This document shows positions 25,978 to 37,761 of a stretch of 64,000 nt of DNA, piece by piece. A program made the position numbers and the translations under genes. Numbering within the stretch: the first letter of the stretch is position 1; each line of letters starts with the position of its first letter. The notes under the pieces are model-generated. The model searched no databases. It worked only from the letters and a program-made list of their open reading frames with translations, and was not told the origin of the DNA. The stretch is from Piromyces finnis (lineage: Eukaryota > Neocallimastigomycota > Neocallimastigomycetes > Neocallimastigales > Neocallimastigaceae), in contig MCFH01000014.1 of assembly GCA_002104945.1 (NCBI GenBank), positions 62,001 to 126,000 on the forward strand. The letters run 5' to 3'.

Positions 25978-26352
25978 TACCTAAAATTTCCAATCGTTGC
26001 ATATAACATAACTAAAATGATATAAATAAATAATTATTACTCTTTATATTTTGATATCTTTAAAATTTATTTACTTGATTAATTTCTTTTTTTTTTTTTT
26101 TTTTTATTGACTTACTGCTTCTGGAAATTCTTTTAATGAATTTGATTTTAAATTTAAATATTGTAAATTCGATAAATAGGTAATTTCAAAAGGTATTCTA
26201 GTTAATTGATTTCCGTCTAATTTTAATCTTTTTAAATTGGTCAAGAGTCCAATTTCGGGAGGTAAGTCCATAATTCCTCGCTGAGATAGGTTCATTTCAA
26301 CTGTCCCCTTTTCTCTTTCTGATTCTATAACACGAACTAAATTATTACCCAT
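22661..26352 (-). CDS. SOG2: RAM signalling pathway leucine-rich-repeat protein, SOG2-like
   Basis: In yeasts Sog2 works in the RAM network with the NDR kinase Cbk1 in polarity, cell separation and wall gene expression. Seven exons on the minus strand: 26116-26352, 25981-26011, 25785-25849, 25641-25722, 25417-25521, 25257-25275, 22661-25094. They total 2973 nt, 990 residues, and stay in phase throughout. The first five exons encode an LRR array (LPPEIGLLTNLKRLKLDGNQ, then IPFEITYLSNLQYLNLKSN, ILDISKNQIKTLPEDFG, AFSISKNRLQEIP). A 19-nt exon (EKNDYAK) links them to the large last exon. That exon encodes an alpha-helical RAM domain split by a Ser/Asn/Gln-rich linker of about 460 residues: N-terminal part DPWVYYFVDSARNLIYAV and C-terminal part EEQFFILSFSSLRSSYACLE. 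The start at 26350-26352 gives MGNNLVRVIE. The large exon's frame has no ATG at its beginning, consistent with being an internal or terminal exon. Confidence 0.88.
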
Positions 26353-27725
26353 CTTTAATTATTACTACTTTCTTGATGAAAAAAAAAGTATATGATAAAA
26401 TTTTATTTTTTTTGTTCAAAACTATAAAATCTATATATTTGTTTATTAAATTTTGAAATGATTTATCGTTTACTTTTATTATTAGTATTATTATAATTGT
26501 TTATTTCTAAAATAAATTTATTAATATCAATAAGATAAGTTTTAAATTAATAATAATAAAATAAGCAATTATAATGGTGACTTTTATAATTATATTTTAT
26601 TTTGATTTTGGATATCGAAATAATACAATTTTTTATATAATTACAAAATATATATATACTGTTGTTAAAAGAAAAGAATGAAATTTTTGATTATTTAAAT
26701 TGTAATTAAAAAAAAACTTTTAATAATATTATTTATATATTATTATTTTTATTAGGTAAATTATTATTGTTGTTGTTGTTGTTTCTATTTGTGAAATTAA
26801 AATTTTATTCCTTTTTGTACAATTAATGTCTTTTATTTAATTTAAGAGTTTTACAAAGATAAATAATAAAAAAAAATATTGTTAAAAATTTAGATTTCTA
26901 TTTATTGAATGTTATTTTTTTTTTTTTTTTTGATTAATATTTATATTTGTATACAACATAAAAGTGAGATGATAATATACAATACTTTGATTGTTTATAT
27001 GTGAAATTCTATGTTTATATTGTTTTAGTTATAATTAGTATTCTTTTTTTGTTTGTTTGTTTGTTTTTAGAAAAAGGGGAAAGAATGATATAAAAATATA
27101 TCTTATAAACATTTAATTATTGATTCTAAAAATATAATAAACAACAATTATTGTCTACAAAGATTTGATAAATATTATTACATTTACTTTTTATTATTTT
27201 CATTTAATATTTATCAATTTTTTTTTGTTTTTCTTTTTTTTATCTTATTCATTTAATAGTATTTAATATATTCTATTCTATTTTTTATTTATTAATTTTG
27301 GTTATTATGCCTCGATAAATTGTTTTTTTTTTTAAAATGTATCAATTATTTTATTAATAAATTAAGAATTTTGGATTTTTATATATTTATTTGGTTTTCT
27401 TTTTCTTCCTCTTATTATTATTAGTAATAATACTATTATTATTTGACATAAATATAAAATTTTAATATTTTAAATGATTCAAAATTGCATTTTTATAGTA
27501 TATATATATATATACATAATTTCTTTTATTTTTTAATTGCTTTTTTTTTTTTTTTTTTTTTATTATTATTATTATTTATTATTAATTAAATTTTATATAT
27601 ATAAAGTAATATGTAATAAAAAAATTTTTTTTTATCTTTTTATTATAATAATAAAAAATGAAATAATAATATAATTTTTTTATAATAATATTTAATATTA
27701 TTATTTATTTAATATTTTATATAGT

Positions 27726-27901
27726 ATTAAGCTTTTTTTGAGATTAAATTTTGAAGGAGAAAAATTTAATAAAATTTGTCATACATCAATTCCTACATTA
27801 TCGAATGCATTATGTAATGTAATAGATCATTTTTTTAAATGTGGATTTTTCTATAAATGTCACTTTTTTTTCGTGGATGGAAAAAAAAAAAAAAGGATTT
27901 A
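27726..27901 (+). pseudogene. Short coding-like fragment of unknown origin
   Basis: One frame stays open for about 58 codons (up to TAA 27899-27901) with an ordinary amino-acid mix, for example FEGEKFNKICHTSIPTLSNA, followed by LCNVIDHFFKCGFFYKCH. An acceptor-like atatag lies at its left end, but there is no convincing start codon or donor site. The family is not recognised. It may be a gene relic or an exon of an unresolved gene. Confidence 0.25.
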
Positions 27902-28536
27902 AAAAGAAAAGAAAGAAAAGGATAAATTATTCTTAATAAATCAACAAACAAACAACTATTTTCATAGAGATTATAATTAAAAAATGATAATGAATCATAC
28001 TTTATAATTTCTTAAAAAGTAATTTAAAATCTATATGAAGAAAATATCAACATGAACATAATATATCATAAATGACTTATAATAAAAGGGACAAAATGAT
28101 AAAATAATAAAGTAATACTTTATTAGCAAAGATAAACATATAATATAATAAAGAAACACAAACACTGTACAATCGATGATAAAATGGCATAGTAAAGAAT
28201 TAAAATGAATATTTTATAAATAATGATAAAAGATATCATATAATATTATTTGTAAATAATATTTTACAAATAATAATAATGATATCATTATTCTTTTAAT
28301 ACTTTTTTATAATAATAAAATTATTATAAATAATCTTCATGTAAATTGATATAATTCCTTTTATTAAAACAATTTAAATGGTTATATTACCAATTTTTGT
28401 AAGACAAAAATAATGATAATTACAAAAATGAATATATTTATAACTCTACATGAAATCAGCCTATGATTAAATACAGCTTTTAAAATGGAAAGAAACTTGA
28501 CATCATTTCTTTTTCCTCTCGTTTACCTTCTCAATA

Positions 28537-28755
28537 ATGAAACTTTTTTTTTCCCTTTTTTTGTTGATAGTAATTTTTTTTTTTTACCATAAAACATTGA
28601 CTAACGAATCTATAAATGAACCAATCAAATTTCAAAATAAATGTTTTAAATATAAATTAAAAAAGAAATCTTTTCATTGTTCAATAAAAGTTTTATATAT
28701 TAAAGTATATTGTGAATATATGAACAATAATTCAACCATAATTCATGCATTTTAA
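28537..28755 (+). CDS. Small hypothetical ORF with signal-peptide-like N-terminus
   Basis: A 72-codon open frame starting with ATG and a hydrophobic stretch (MKLFFSLFLLIVIFFFY), then a Lys-rich remainder with three Cys. It could be a small secreted protein. In DNA this rich in T, however, a Phe/Leu/Ile-rich N-terminus arises easily by chance. No homologue is recognised. Confidence 0.18.
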   Translation: MKLFFSLFLLIVIFFFYHKTLTNESINEPIKFQNKCFKYKLKKKSFHCSIKVLYIKVYCEYMNNNSTIIHAF

Positions 28756-29149
28756 TTTGTACTTTTGTAGAAGAGGGTGCATGGATTTTTGGGAAGAAAA
28801 AGACAAGAAACTATTTTTAATGTAAAAGGTGTGTTTTACGAAAGGAAAGTCATGAACCATAACAAAAGCACCCACACCCACATACAAAAAAAAAAAAAAA
28901 AGAAACAGTTCTCTATTAAATTTCACTTTTATTAAATAATAAAAAAAAATTAAACTTGACTTTGACATAAAGAGTAATTAATTCATTAAAATAAAAAAGT
29001 GTTGACTTTTGAAGCACCTATTAGAATACAATTTAATTAGCATTATCACTAATCCTATTTTTATTTTATAAAAAAAAAAGCATTTAAGATATTACTAAAA
29101 AAAAGATCGTGTAATATAGAGATCATTCAATATTATTAATGGTCTTTAT

Positions 29150-29210
29150 ATTCACATTTAAATATTTTAAACTATTCACATTTGAAGTTTAAAAATATTT
29201 AAATGTGAAT
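29150..29210. repeat. Near-perfect inverted repeat (hairpin)
   Basis: Left arm 29150-29173 pairs with right arm 29186-29210 with one unpaired base, leaving a 12-base loop. The arms run from ATTCACATTT to AAATGTGAAT. The loop itself repeats the arm sequence ATTCACATTT. Confidence 0.8.
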
Positions 29211-30154
29211 AGTTAATTCATTTTTATCACAAGATATTTTCTTTTCATTCATCAAAATAAATAATAAAAAATACTTTAAAAAGTTTTAAAAGCATTCCCA
29301 TCTCTTTATAAGTAAAAAAAAAAAAAAGAAGGAATCATACATATTCATCTCTTTCAATATTCCTATAGTTCCTCTAGTCCTATTTGTTATTATTTGAATG
29401 AAAAAGTTAAAAGTCCCACCATGATTAAACTTTAAAATTTTATTATTTTTTAAAATTTAAAACAAACAAATAAACAAAGCCACAACAAAATTTTCATTTA
29501 TTCTTTTCCTAAAATTTTTAAAATAGTTTTTAGAATAATAAATTATTTTATTATAAATAGAAACTAAAAAAATCTTATTTTTTAATATTCAATACTTTTT
29601 TATATTTATCAAAGTAAAATAAAAAAAGGCAATTTTATTCATACTTCATGAATTATAACTTTAGAATTTATGAAAATGCAATTAATGATAGGATAAAATA
29701 AACCATTAATAAAAAGACTATTTTAAAGCAAATAATTGAAATCTTTAAAAAAATTTATTATCAAAATAAAAATCAAATTGATAAATTAAAATATTAAAAT
29801 TTAATTTAATATTGTTTTACTTTTATATAAGGATTGTTCTTTTCATATAATTTATATATTACCTATTATATTCAAAATATATTATAAATTAAATTACATT
29901 AAAAAAGTATAAATATAGGAAGATGTTAAGTTTTTTTTTTTTAAAAGTAACAAAAAAACAAATATAAAAAAATAGTAATAATCAATGATACTGAGTAATA
30001 ATTAAAAAAAAAAAAAAAAGAATGAATAGAGAGTGAAATACCAAAGAAAAAAAAAAACAAATAGTAAATAATACTAATATTATTTAAAATTAAAAAAAAA
30101 TAATAATATATCTTTAAAAACTAAATGAAATTGTAAAGTTTAAGAAATTTCAAT

Positions 30155-31212
30155 ATGAATTCCATTACTTTTATAATTCTTATTATTACCATTTTCATCA
30201 CTTATGTAGAAACAACGATTATTTCTTCTTGTACACAAAATAAAACAATTGCTCTAACGGTAAAGTTTTTTTTTTTTAATTTCTATATTTTACTCTATTT
30301 CGAAAAATAATATTACATTTAGTATAAAAATGGATTGTAGATAATGTATTAATACTTTTTTTTTTTTAATAATATATTATAAAATTTTTATCAATTTATA
30401 TGAAATAGTTTGACGATGGCCCTTTCAAACATACTAGAGAATTAATTGAATACATAATAAAATATCATGACGTTAAGGTATCATTTTTTGTTGTTGGAAA
30501 ATTTCATTATCCCTATGCTGTGGATGACGAATCCTATCAATATGCAATGAAAAAAGCACATGATTTTGGTTATCAAATAGGATCACAAACGTATACCCAT
30601 GAAATTCCAAAGGATAAAAAAAAATTTAAAGAATCATTAACGAAAAATGACGATTTTATTGAAAAATATACAGGAGATCGACCAAAATATTTCCGTGCAC
30701 CAAAAGAAAATTGTGATAAGGAATGTCAATCAAATATTGAAGAATGGGGTTATAAACTTATTCAATGGGATGTTGATACTAAAGATTGGGATCTTAATGC
30801 TTCAGGATCTGTAGAACGTAGAGTACAAGATTCTGTTAATTATTTAGAGAATGTATTTTCAGAAGAAAGAGATAGTTACCTTATACGTTTACATGATACA
30901 CAAAATTATACCGTACATGAAATTGTACCATGGATTATTGAAAAAAGCGGAATGAAAGAAAAAGGTTATCGTTTTGTTACGGTAGCAGAATGTTTAGGAG
31001 AAAAGAAAAATATGTACAATTCAGGAAAAGTATATGGGGATGATATGTATGTACATCAAGTTCCAGTAGTTGTTAATGGTAATTCAACATCAAATATAAA
31101 CATAATAGATAATCAACAAAACATAAAATCTGAAGGGGTTAAAAATTTAAATTCATTATTATCATTAAAGTATCTTTTAAGTTTTATAGTTTTATTTTTT
31201 TTGTTGAGATGA
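30155..31212 (+). CDS. GPI-type CE4 polysaccharide deacetylase paralogue 1, metal ligand lost
   Basis: Polysaccharide (chitin-type) deacetylase fold. Exons 30155-30259 and 30409-31212 encode 302 residues. An N-terminal signal peptide (NSITFIILIITIFITYVE) is followed by the CE4 motifs. TFDDGP is split by the intron exactly between T and F. Then SQTYTHE, RPKYFRAPKENC, DTKDWD and LIRLHDT. In the zinc-binding HxxxH motif the first His is Gln (CAA at 30586-30588), where the other four paralogues have SHTF or SHTY. One of the three metal ligands is therefore missing, so activity is doubtful. The C-terminus is a hydrophobic tail (SLLSLKYLLSFIVLFFLLR) typical of a GPI signal. First of four head-to-tail copies. 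Confidence 0.88.
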
Positions 31213-31425
31213 TCAAAACTATTATATAAAAAAAAAAAAAAAAAGTAAGAATTGTTAATTTAAGATGATCAAAACTATTATATAAAAGAAAAAAAAAAAA
31301 AAGTAAGAATTGTTAATTTAAGATGATCAAAACTATTATATAAAAGAAAAAAAAAAAAGTAAGAATTGTTAATTTAAGATGATCAAAACTATTATATAAA
31401 AGAAAAAAAATATAAGAATTGAAAT
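31206..31425 (+). repeat. 56-58-bp tandem repeat at the stop codon of deacetylase 1
   Basis: Four copies of a unit beginning GATGATCAAAACTATTATAT, starting at 31208, 31264, 31322 and 31378. Each contains an A-run of varying length, then (in copies 1-3) GTAAGAATTGTTAATTTAA. The first copy includes the gene's TGA stop (31210-31212). The last is shortened and diverged at its 3' end. Confidence 0.9.
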
Positions 31426-32209
31426 ACCAAATTATTAAAATGGTTCAACAATTAAAAAGAAAACTAATACTTTTTTATTTATTGAAATAATAAAAAATAA
31501 TTTTTTTTTTTCATTGGTATACAAAAGAAAAGGATTTTTCAATTATACATCACCCCAATTTTTTTATTTAAAATCAGATTTTATATTCTTAAAATCCCTT
31601 ATAAAAAAGTTTTTTTTTTATATATATGTTAAATCGTATTTATCATTTTAATTATATATATATATATATATTATAGCATTAACATTAAATTATAAATTAT
31701 TATCCATACCTATTAGAATTTAATTTTAAATTTATATATATATAAGATATTTTATATAATATTTATAATATTTTTTTTTGTATTATCTTATTATTTATCC
31801 TATAGATAAACTATTATCCTATTCAAACAAAATAATAAAATAAAATTAATAAAAGGTTCAAATGTCCTAATCATTATTATCCTTTTTTATATTGATTTTA
31901 TAATAATAATTATTATTATTATTTTATTTTACTTTATTTTTTTTACATTATTATTCATTTAATATCTATTTTTTTTTATTATTATTGGTTTCTCAATAAA
32001 ACATTTAAAAAAAAAACTTTAATAATAAAGAAGCATTCCTTATCCTTAAATCATTTAAGAAGATAATTATGGGAAAAAAAAAAAAAGAGTTAAAACCCAA
32101 TTAAAAAGTTTATAAACATTTTTGTGTATCATTTCCTTTATCTCCACTTTTTTTTTTTTTTTAAGGAGTGATGATGTGTAACCACAGAAATCACAGACTA
32201 TCCATTTTG
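31426..32209. other. A/T-rich intergenic DNA between deacetylase 1 and the SINE-like insertion
   Basis: No gene seen. Homopolymers and short TA or AAT repeats. The open frame at 32067-32300 (minus) is driven by the poly-T tail of the retroposon and spans two unrelated pieces of DNA. Confidence 0.6.
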
Positions 32210-32219
32210 TGGTTCTGAT

Positions 32220-32279
<60 letters not shown>

Positions 32280-32824
32280 TTCCGAGTGCATTTCTCCCAT
32301 CGATCAGAGTTAGCTCCAATGGTGGTTCTTAGAGAAACGTTGGCTCATTCCTATTGCTAGGTGGTTGTGACCCTCCTGGTCTGTCATACTGTTTCTTCAG
32401 CTTCGACGCTCACTTAATCCATGTACATTAGATGCATGTCGTTGTACGATATTTCACAACTACAATGCTAAGCCTCTTATAGTCAATTTGATCACGTGTC
32501 AACCGCCCCCTAATGTTTACACTTAAATTGATTAAGGAATATTATGTGTTTTTGGCATAGCCTAAGTCACCACTTATTAAGTTCTAATTTGGAATGTACC
32601 ATGTACACTAGACCCTCTCAGGCCGGCTAGACGAGTGTTATTATCATAGTAGTAAATTAGAAAGTTCATTTATACTTACCTGAATATCATAACCCAACCC
32701 ATGGCAAACCCAGTGGGAAAATCCACAGGCACTGACATCTGCGGGGTCGAACCAGAAGCCTTATGTATGCTAAGGAAACGCCTTAACAACCAGGATAAAA
32801 ACTGGAACGACTGGTTCTGATAGA
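32210..32824 (-). mobile_element. SINE-like retroposon with 13-bp target-site duplication
   Basis: TGGTTCTGATAGA occurs at 32210-32222 and again at 32812-32824, a perfect 13-bp direct repeat. Between them is an insertion of 589 bases with much higher GC than its surroundings. Its left end is an uninterrupted run of 54 T (32223-32276), that is, a poly(A) tail on the minus strand. At the opposite (5') end, read on the minus strand, there is an A-box-like TGGTTGTTAAGG (complement of 32781-32792) and a consensus B box GGTTCGACCCC (complement of 32743-32753), about 39 nt apart. This is the internal pol III promoter layout of tRNA-derived SINEs. No long open frame is present. The segment 32371-32411 resembles the 3' end of the LINE coding region at 40886-40926. 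Confidence 0.88.
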
Positions 32825-34044
<1,220 letters not shown>

Positions 34045-35120
34045 ATGAAATATTTAAACTATTTTTATTTTGTTTATTGTATGGTTTTAGCTAATTATGT
34101 TAAAACGAATGTTATTTACTCTTGTAGTGTAAACAAAACTATTGCTATAACTGTAAGATGTTATTAAAGATTTTTTTTCTTTTATGTTATTTTTTTATTT
34201 AATCAAATATTGAATAAACCTTTTTTTTTATTTAATAATTTTTTTAAATATTTTATAAATACCTTTTCCCCCCTCCTTCCTACTCTAAAAAGTTTGATGA
34301 TGGTCCACATAATCTTTCAAAAAGTTTAGTGGATTATCTTATGACTCAATCTGATGTTAAAGCTACTTTTTTCACTGTAGGTAAACTTCATTACCCATTT
34401 GCCATTGATACTCAAGAATATCAAGAGGCGATGAAAAAAGCTCATGATGTTGGATATCAAATTGCTTCTCATACTTTTGAACATGAAATTTCCAGTAATG
34501 TAGATGAATTCAGAAATTCATTAACACTTCAAGATGATTTCATTGAAAAGGTTACGGGTGATCGTCCACGTTATTTCCGTGCTCCAAAAGGGGAATGTGA
34601 AGAGGCATGCCAAGCTAATCTTGAGGAATGGGGTTATAAACTTATTCAATGGGATGTTGATACAAAAGATTGGGATCTTGAAACTTCTGGTAGTGAATCA
34701 AAAAGAATTGAGGATTCTATTAATGTATTAAAAGAAAAATTTGCAGAAGAAAAAGAAAATTATCTTATCCTAATGCATGATACCGAAAATTATACAATTA
34801 GTGATATTGCTCCATGGATTATTGAAAAAAGTGGTATGAGAGAAAAAGGATATCGTTTTGTTACGGTTGCTGAATGTCTTGGGGATAAAAGTGGAATGTA
34901 TATCTCTGGTAAAAATTATGGAAATGATACTTCTTCTACTAATACTAGTATCCATCATGAAGATTCTCCCATTTCTGAGGTTATTCAAAAAAATCATACC
35001 AATAATATTTTTAATGGGAATGAACAAAGTTTAAATTCGGGGACATCCACCATATCGATTAAATTAATTTCCTTATTACCTTTTCTTTTAATGAGTTTAA
35101 CTTATTTATTTTTATTTTAA
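34045..35120 (+). CDS. GPI-type CE4 polysaccharide (chitin) deacetylase paralogue 2
   Basis: Predicted to remove N-acetyl groups from chitin or a related wall polymer at the cell surface. Exons 34045-34152 and 34293-35120 encode 311 residues. Signal peptide in MKYLNYFYFVYCMVLANYV. Full CE4 motif set: FDDGP, SHTFEH (both metal His present), RPRYFRAPKGEC, DTKDWD and LILMHDT. A Cys pair, GECEEAC, is kept in all five copies in similar form. The C-terminal segment is a Ser/Asn/Thr-rich linker plus hydrophobic tail (ISIKLISLLPFLLMSLTYLFLF), consistent with a GPI anchor. The intron position between T and F is the same as in the other copies. No carbohydrate-binding or dockerin module is present. Confidence 0.9.
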
Positions 35121-36647
35121 AAAAATAAATTAAACACTATTTCTTCTTCTTTTCTTTTCTTTTTTTTTTAATTTCACATCTTTGTTCCTATTTATTTACA
35201 TATCAAATGATAATTTTTAATATATTATGCCTATTTAATATTTTAATAATTTATTTTTATTATATATTTATACCATATATATATTTTTTATTCCATTATT
35301 ATTCATTTGATAAAATACTGATTATAATATATTATTTATTATTATCATTATTATTTAATTTCAATTCATTTCATTACAAAAATATATATATATATATTTT
35401 TGTATATTTTATTTTATGTTTTTGATATTAAAAAAAGTGGTTGCGTGTACTAATGAATTAATTTATATATATATATATATATATTGATTACAAAGTATTC
35501 TATCAAAAAATAAGAATAAAAAAAAAAAAAACACATAATATATATATGTATATTTTATAAATTATGAAGCTTTCGTAAAATCAAGTACTAAAAAAGTTGT
35601 TAATATATCATAAATAATGGAATTTTTTTTTTCTATTATGTACATATTACTACACATATATTTATATAAAAAAGGGGTATTTAATAATGGATATATAGTA
35701 TTAAGGTTCATATTATTATGCAGAAAAAAATGTAAAAATAATGAAATAAAATTATTATAAAGTAGTGTTAATAATATTTAATTATTATATCCTAATGTAA
35801 TAATGCATAAATTTTATTATATAGTTTCTTTTTCAAAACATTAGAATTTAGGATAACATTACTGAGTAGTAAAAAAAAAAAAAAAAAAGACAAAAAATCA
35901 ATAGTATATTATATATTATCTTTTTTTAATTTGTTTATTATTTTATCAATCATTGATTTATCCAATTTTATTTTCGGTAGAGAATTTCTTTTATTTTAAA
36001 TATTGTAATTTTAATAAATATAATATTTAAAATTTATATAATTTATTATTATTTATTATAATAAATAAAAATTAAATAGATTAATAACAGATTTATAGAG
36101 GATTCACACACAACAACAACAACATGCTTGTTAAAATTGTAGGTGTTATATTGAGTGTGTTTAAAAGTATATTTTATTATAAAGTTTATCAAACTTTAAA
36201 ATTTTGTAAAAGTATAAAATTTTTAAAAAATAAAAATTATTACTATTATTATTAATATTCAAAAAAAAAAAAAATTTTTTTTAAAAAAAGAATATGCAAT
36301 ATGCAATGCCTATCTTTTACAAGTTTTTTTAAGAGTTTATAACCATTTCAAAAAAAAAAAGTTATTTATATATTATATATATACAAAAAGATACAATTTT
36401 TATTATGGATAAAAAAAATATTAAAATATATAAACATATTTTATAAAAAAAAAAAAACTATATATATAATTGAAGTTTTTTTTTTTCTATATATTTATTT
36501 TCATTAATTTAATTATCTTTTGGAATATAATTACTTATTAAAAAACATAGTAAAAAAAAAAAAAGAAAACACTTTTTCAATAAATTATAGTAGAAAAGAA
36601 AAAAAATATATAATAATCATAAATAAATAATATTTTTATATAAAACT
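35121..36647. other. A/T-rich intergenic region
   Basis: About 1.5 kb between deacetylases 2 and 3. An open frame at 35207-35425 is Ile/Phe/Tyr-rich and follows from composition. No element recognised. Confidence 0.6.
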
Positions 36648-37761
36648 ATGAAATATCTCTACTATATTTATTTATTTTTTATTTCCATTTTCAATAGTTA
36701 TGTACATTCAAAATTTATTTATTCATGTCAAGTAAATAAAACTATTGCATTAACGGTATATCATCAATATACATTGAAAAAAATAAATCTATATAGATTA
36801 ATGAAATAAAATAAAGGCTAACATAACTATACATTATGTATTATCTATATTTATATTATCATAAAAACCTTTTTTTTTTATATGAAAAAAAAAAAATACA
36901 TAATAGTTTGATGATGGTCCTTATCGATATTCCAATTATTTAATAGATTATCTTAAAAGTCAACCGGATGTTAAAGTAACATTTTTTACACTAGGTAAAT
37001 TTCATTATCCTTATGCAATGAATGTTTTAGAATATCAAGAAGCTATGAAAAAGGCACATGATGCAGGATATCAAATTGCTTCTCATACATTTAATCATAA
37101 AATTTCGGAAGAGGAAGGAGAATTTAAGGAAGCCTTAGACAAGATGGATGATTTTATTGAAAAGGTGACAGGAGATCGTCCAAAATATTTACGTGCTCCA
37201 AAAGGAAAATGCGATCATGAATGTCAAGAAAGGGTGGATCAATGGGATTATCAACTTATTCAATGGGATGTTGATACCAAAGATTGGGATCTTAAAAGTG
37301 CCGGATCTCCCGAAAACAGAGTAGAACAATCCATAACTATATTAAAAGAAAAGTTTGCTGAAGAAAAAGACAATTATTTAATTCTTATGCATGATACAGA
37401 AGAATATACTGTATCTGAAATTGTTCCATGGATCATTGAAGAAAGCGGCATGAAAGAAAAAGGTTACCGTTTTGTTTCAGTTGCTGAATGTCTTGGTGAT
37501 AAAAGTAGTATGTATGCTTCGGGTAAGGTGTATGATGAAGATCCTAAAGAATCACATCAAGATAATCCTCAATCAATTGAGAATGAATTGTTATCCTCTT
37601 TAAAAGATCCTATAGAACCTATTGATCCAGATATTGATTCAATAGTTTATTCCGATAATTTACAACATTTAAATTCTAGTGCTTTTTCTTGTAAAGCATA
37701 TCCTATCCTTCTTTTCTTTTTCCATTTATTTTTGATATATTATCTATATTTATATTTATAA
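36648..37761 (+). CDS. GPI-type CE4 polysaccharide (chitin) deacetylase paralogue 3
   Basis: Same family and role as the preceding copy. Exons 36648-36755 and 36907-37761 encode 320 residues. A signal peptide (YLYYIYLFFISIFNSYVHS) precedes VNKTIALT|FDDGP, split by the shared phase-0 intron. Motifs: SHTFNH, RPKYLRAPKGKC (Leu replaces the usual Phe/Tyr), DTKDWD and LILMHDT. The metal Asp and both His are intact. The C-terminal tail after MYASGKVY is acidic and about 70 residues long (several PIDPDID-type repeats), ending in a hydrophobic stretch (AYPILLFFFHLFLIYYLYLYL) that fits a GPI signal. The identical gene structure marks it as a tandem duplicate. Confidence 0.9.

Larger units (their letters stand above)
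26353..30154. other. A/T-rich intergenic region
   Basis: About 3.8 kb between the SOG2 start and the first deacetylase start. It contains a coding-like fragment at about 27726-27900, a small signal-peptide-like open frame at 28537-28755 and a long hairpin at 29150-29210, each listed separately. No complete convincing gene otherwise. Confidence 0.55.

Noticed and set aside
32067-32300. Minus-strand open frame with a run of about 18 Lys codons
   Set aside because: It is created by the poly(A) tail of the SINE joined to flanking DNA; it crosses the target-site duplication and has no protein-like remainder.
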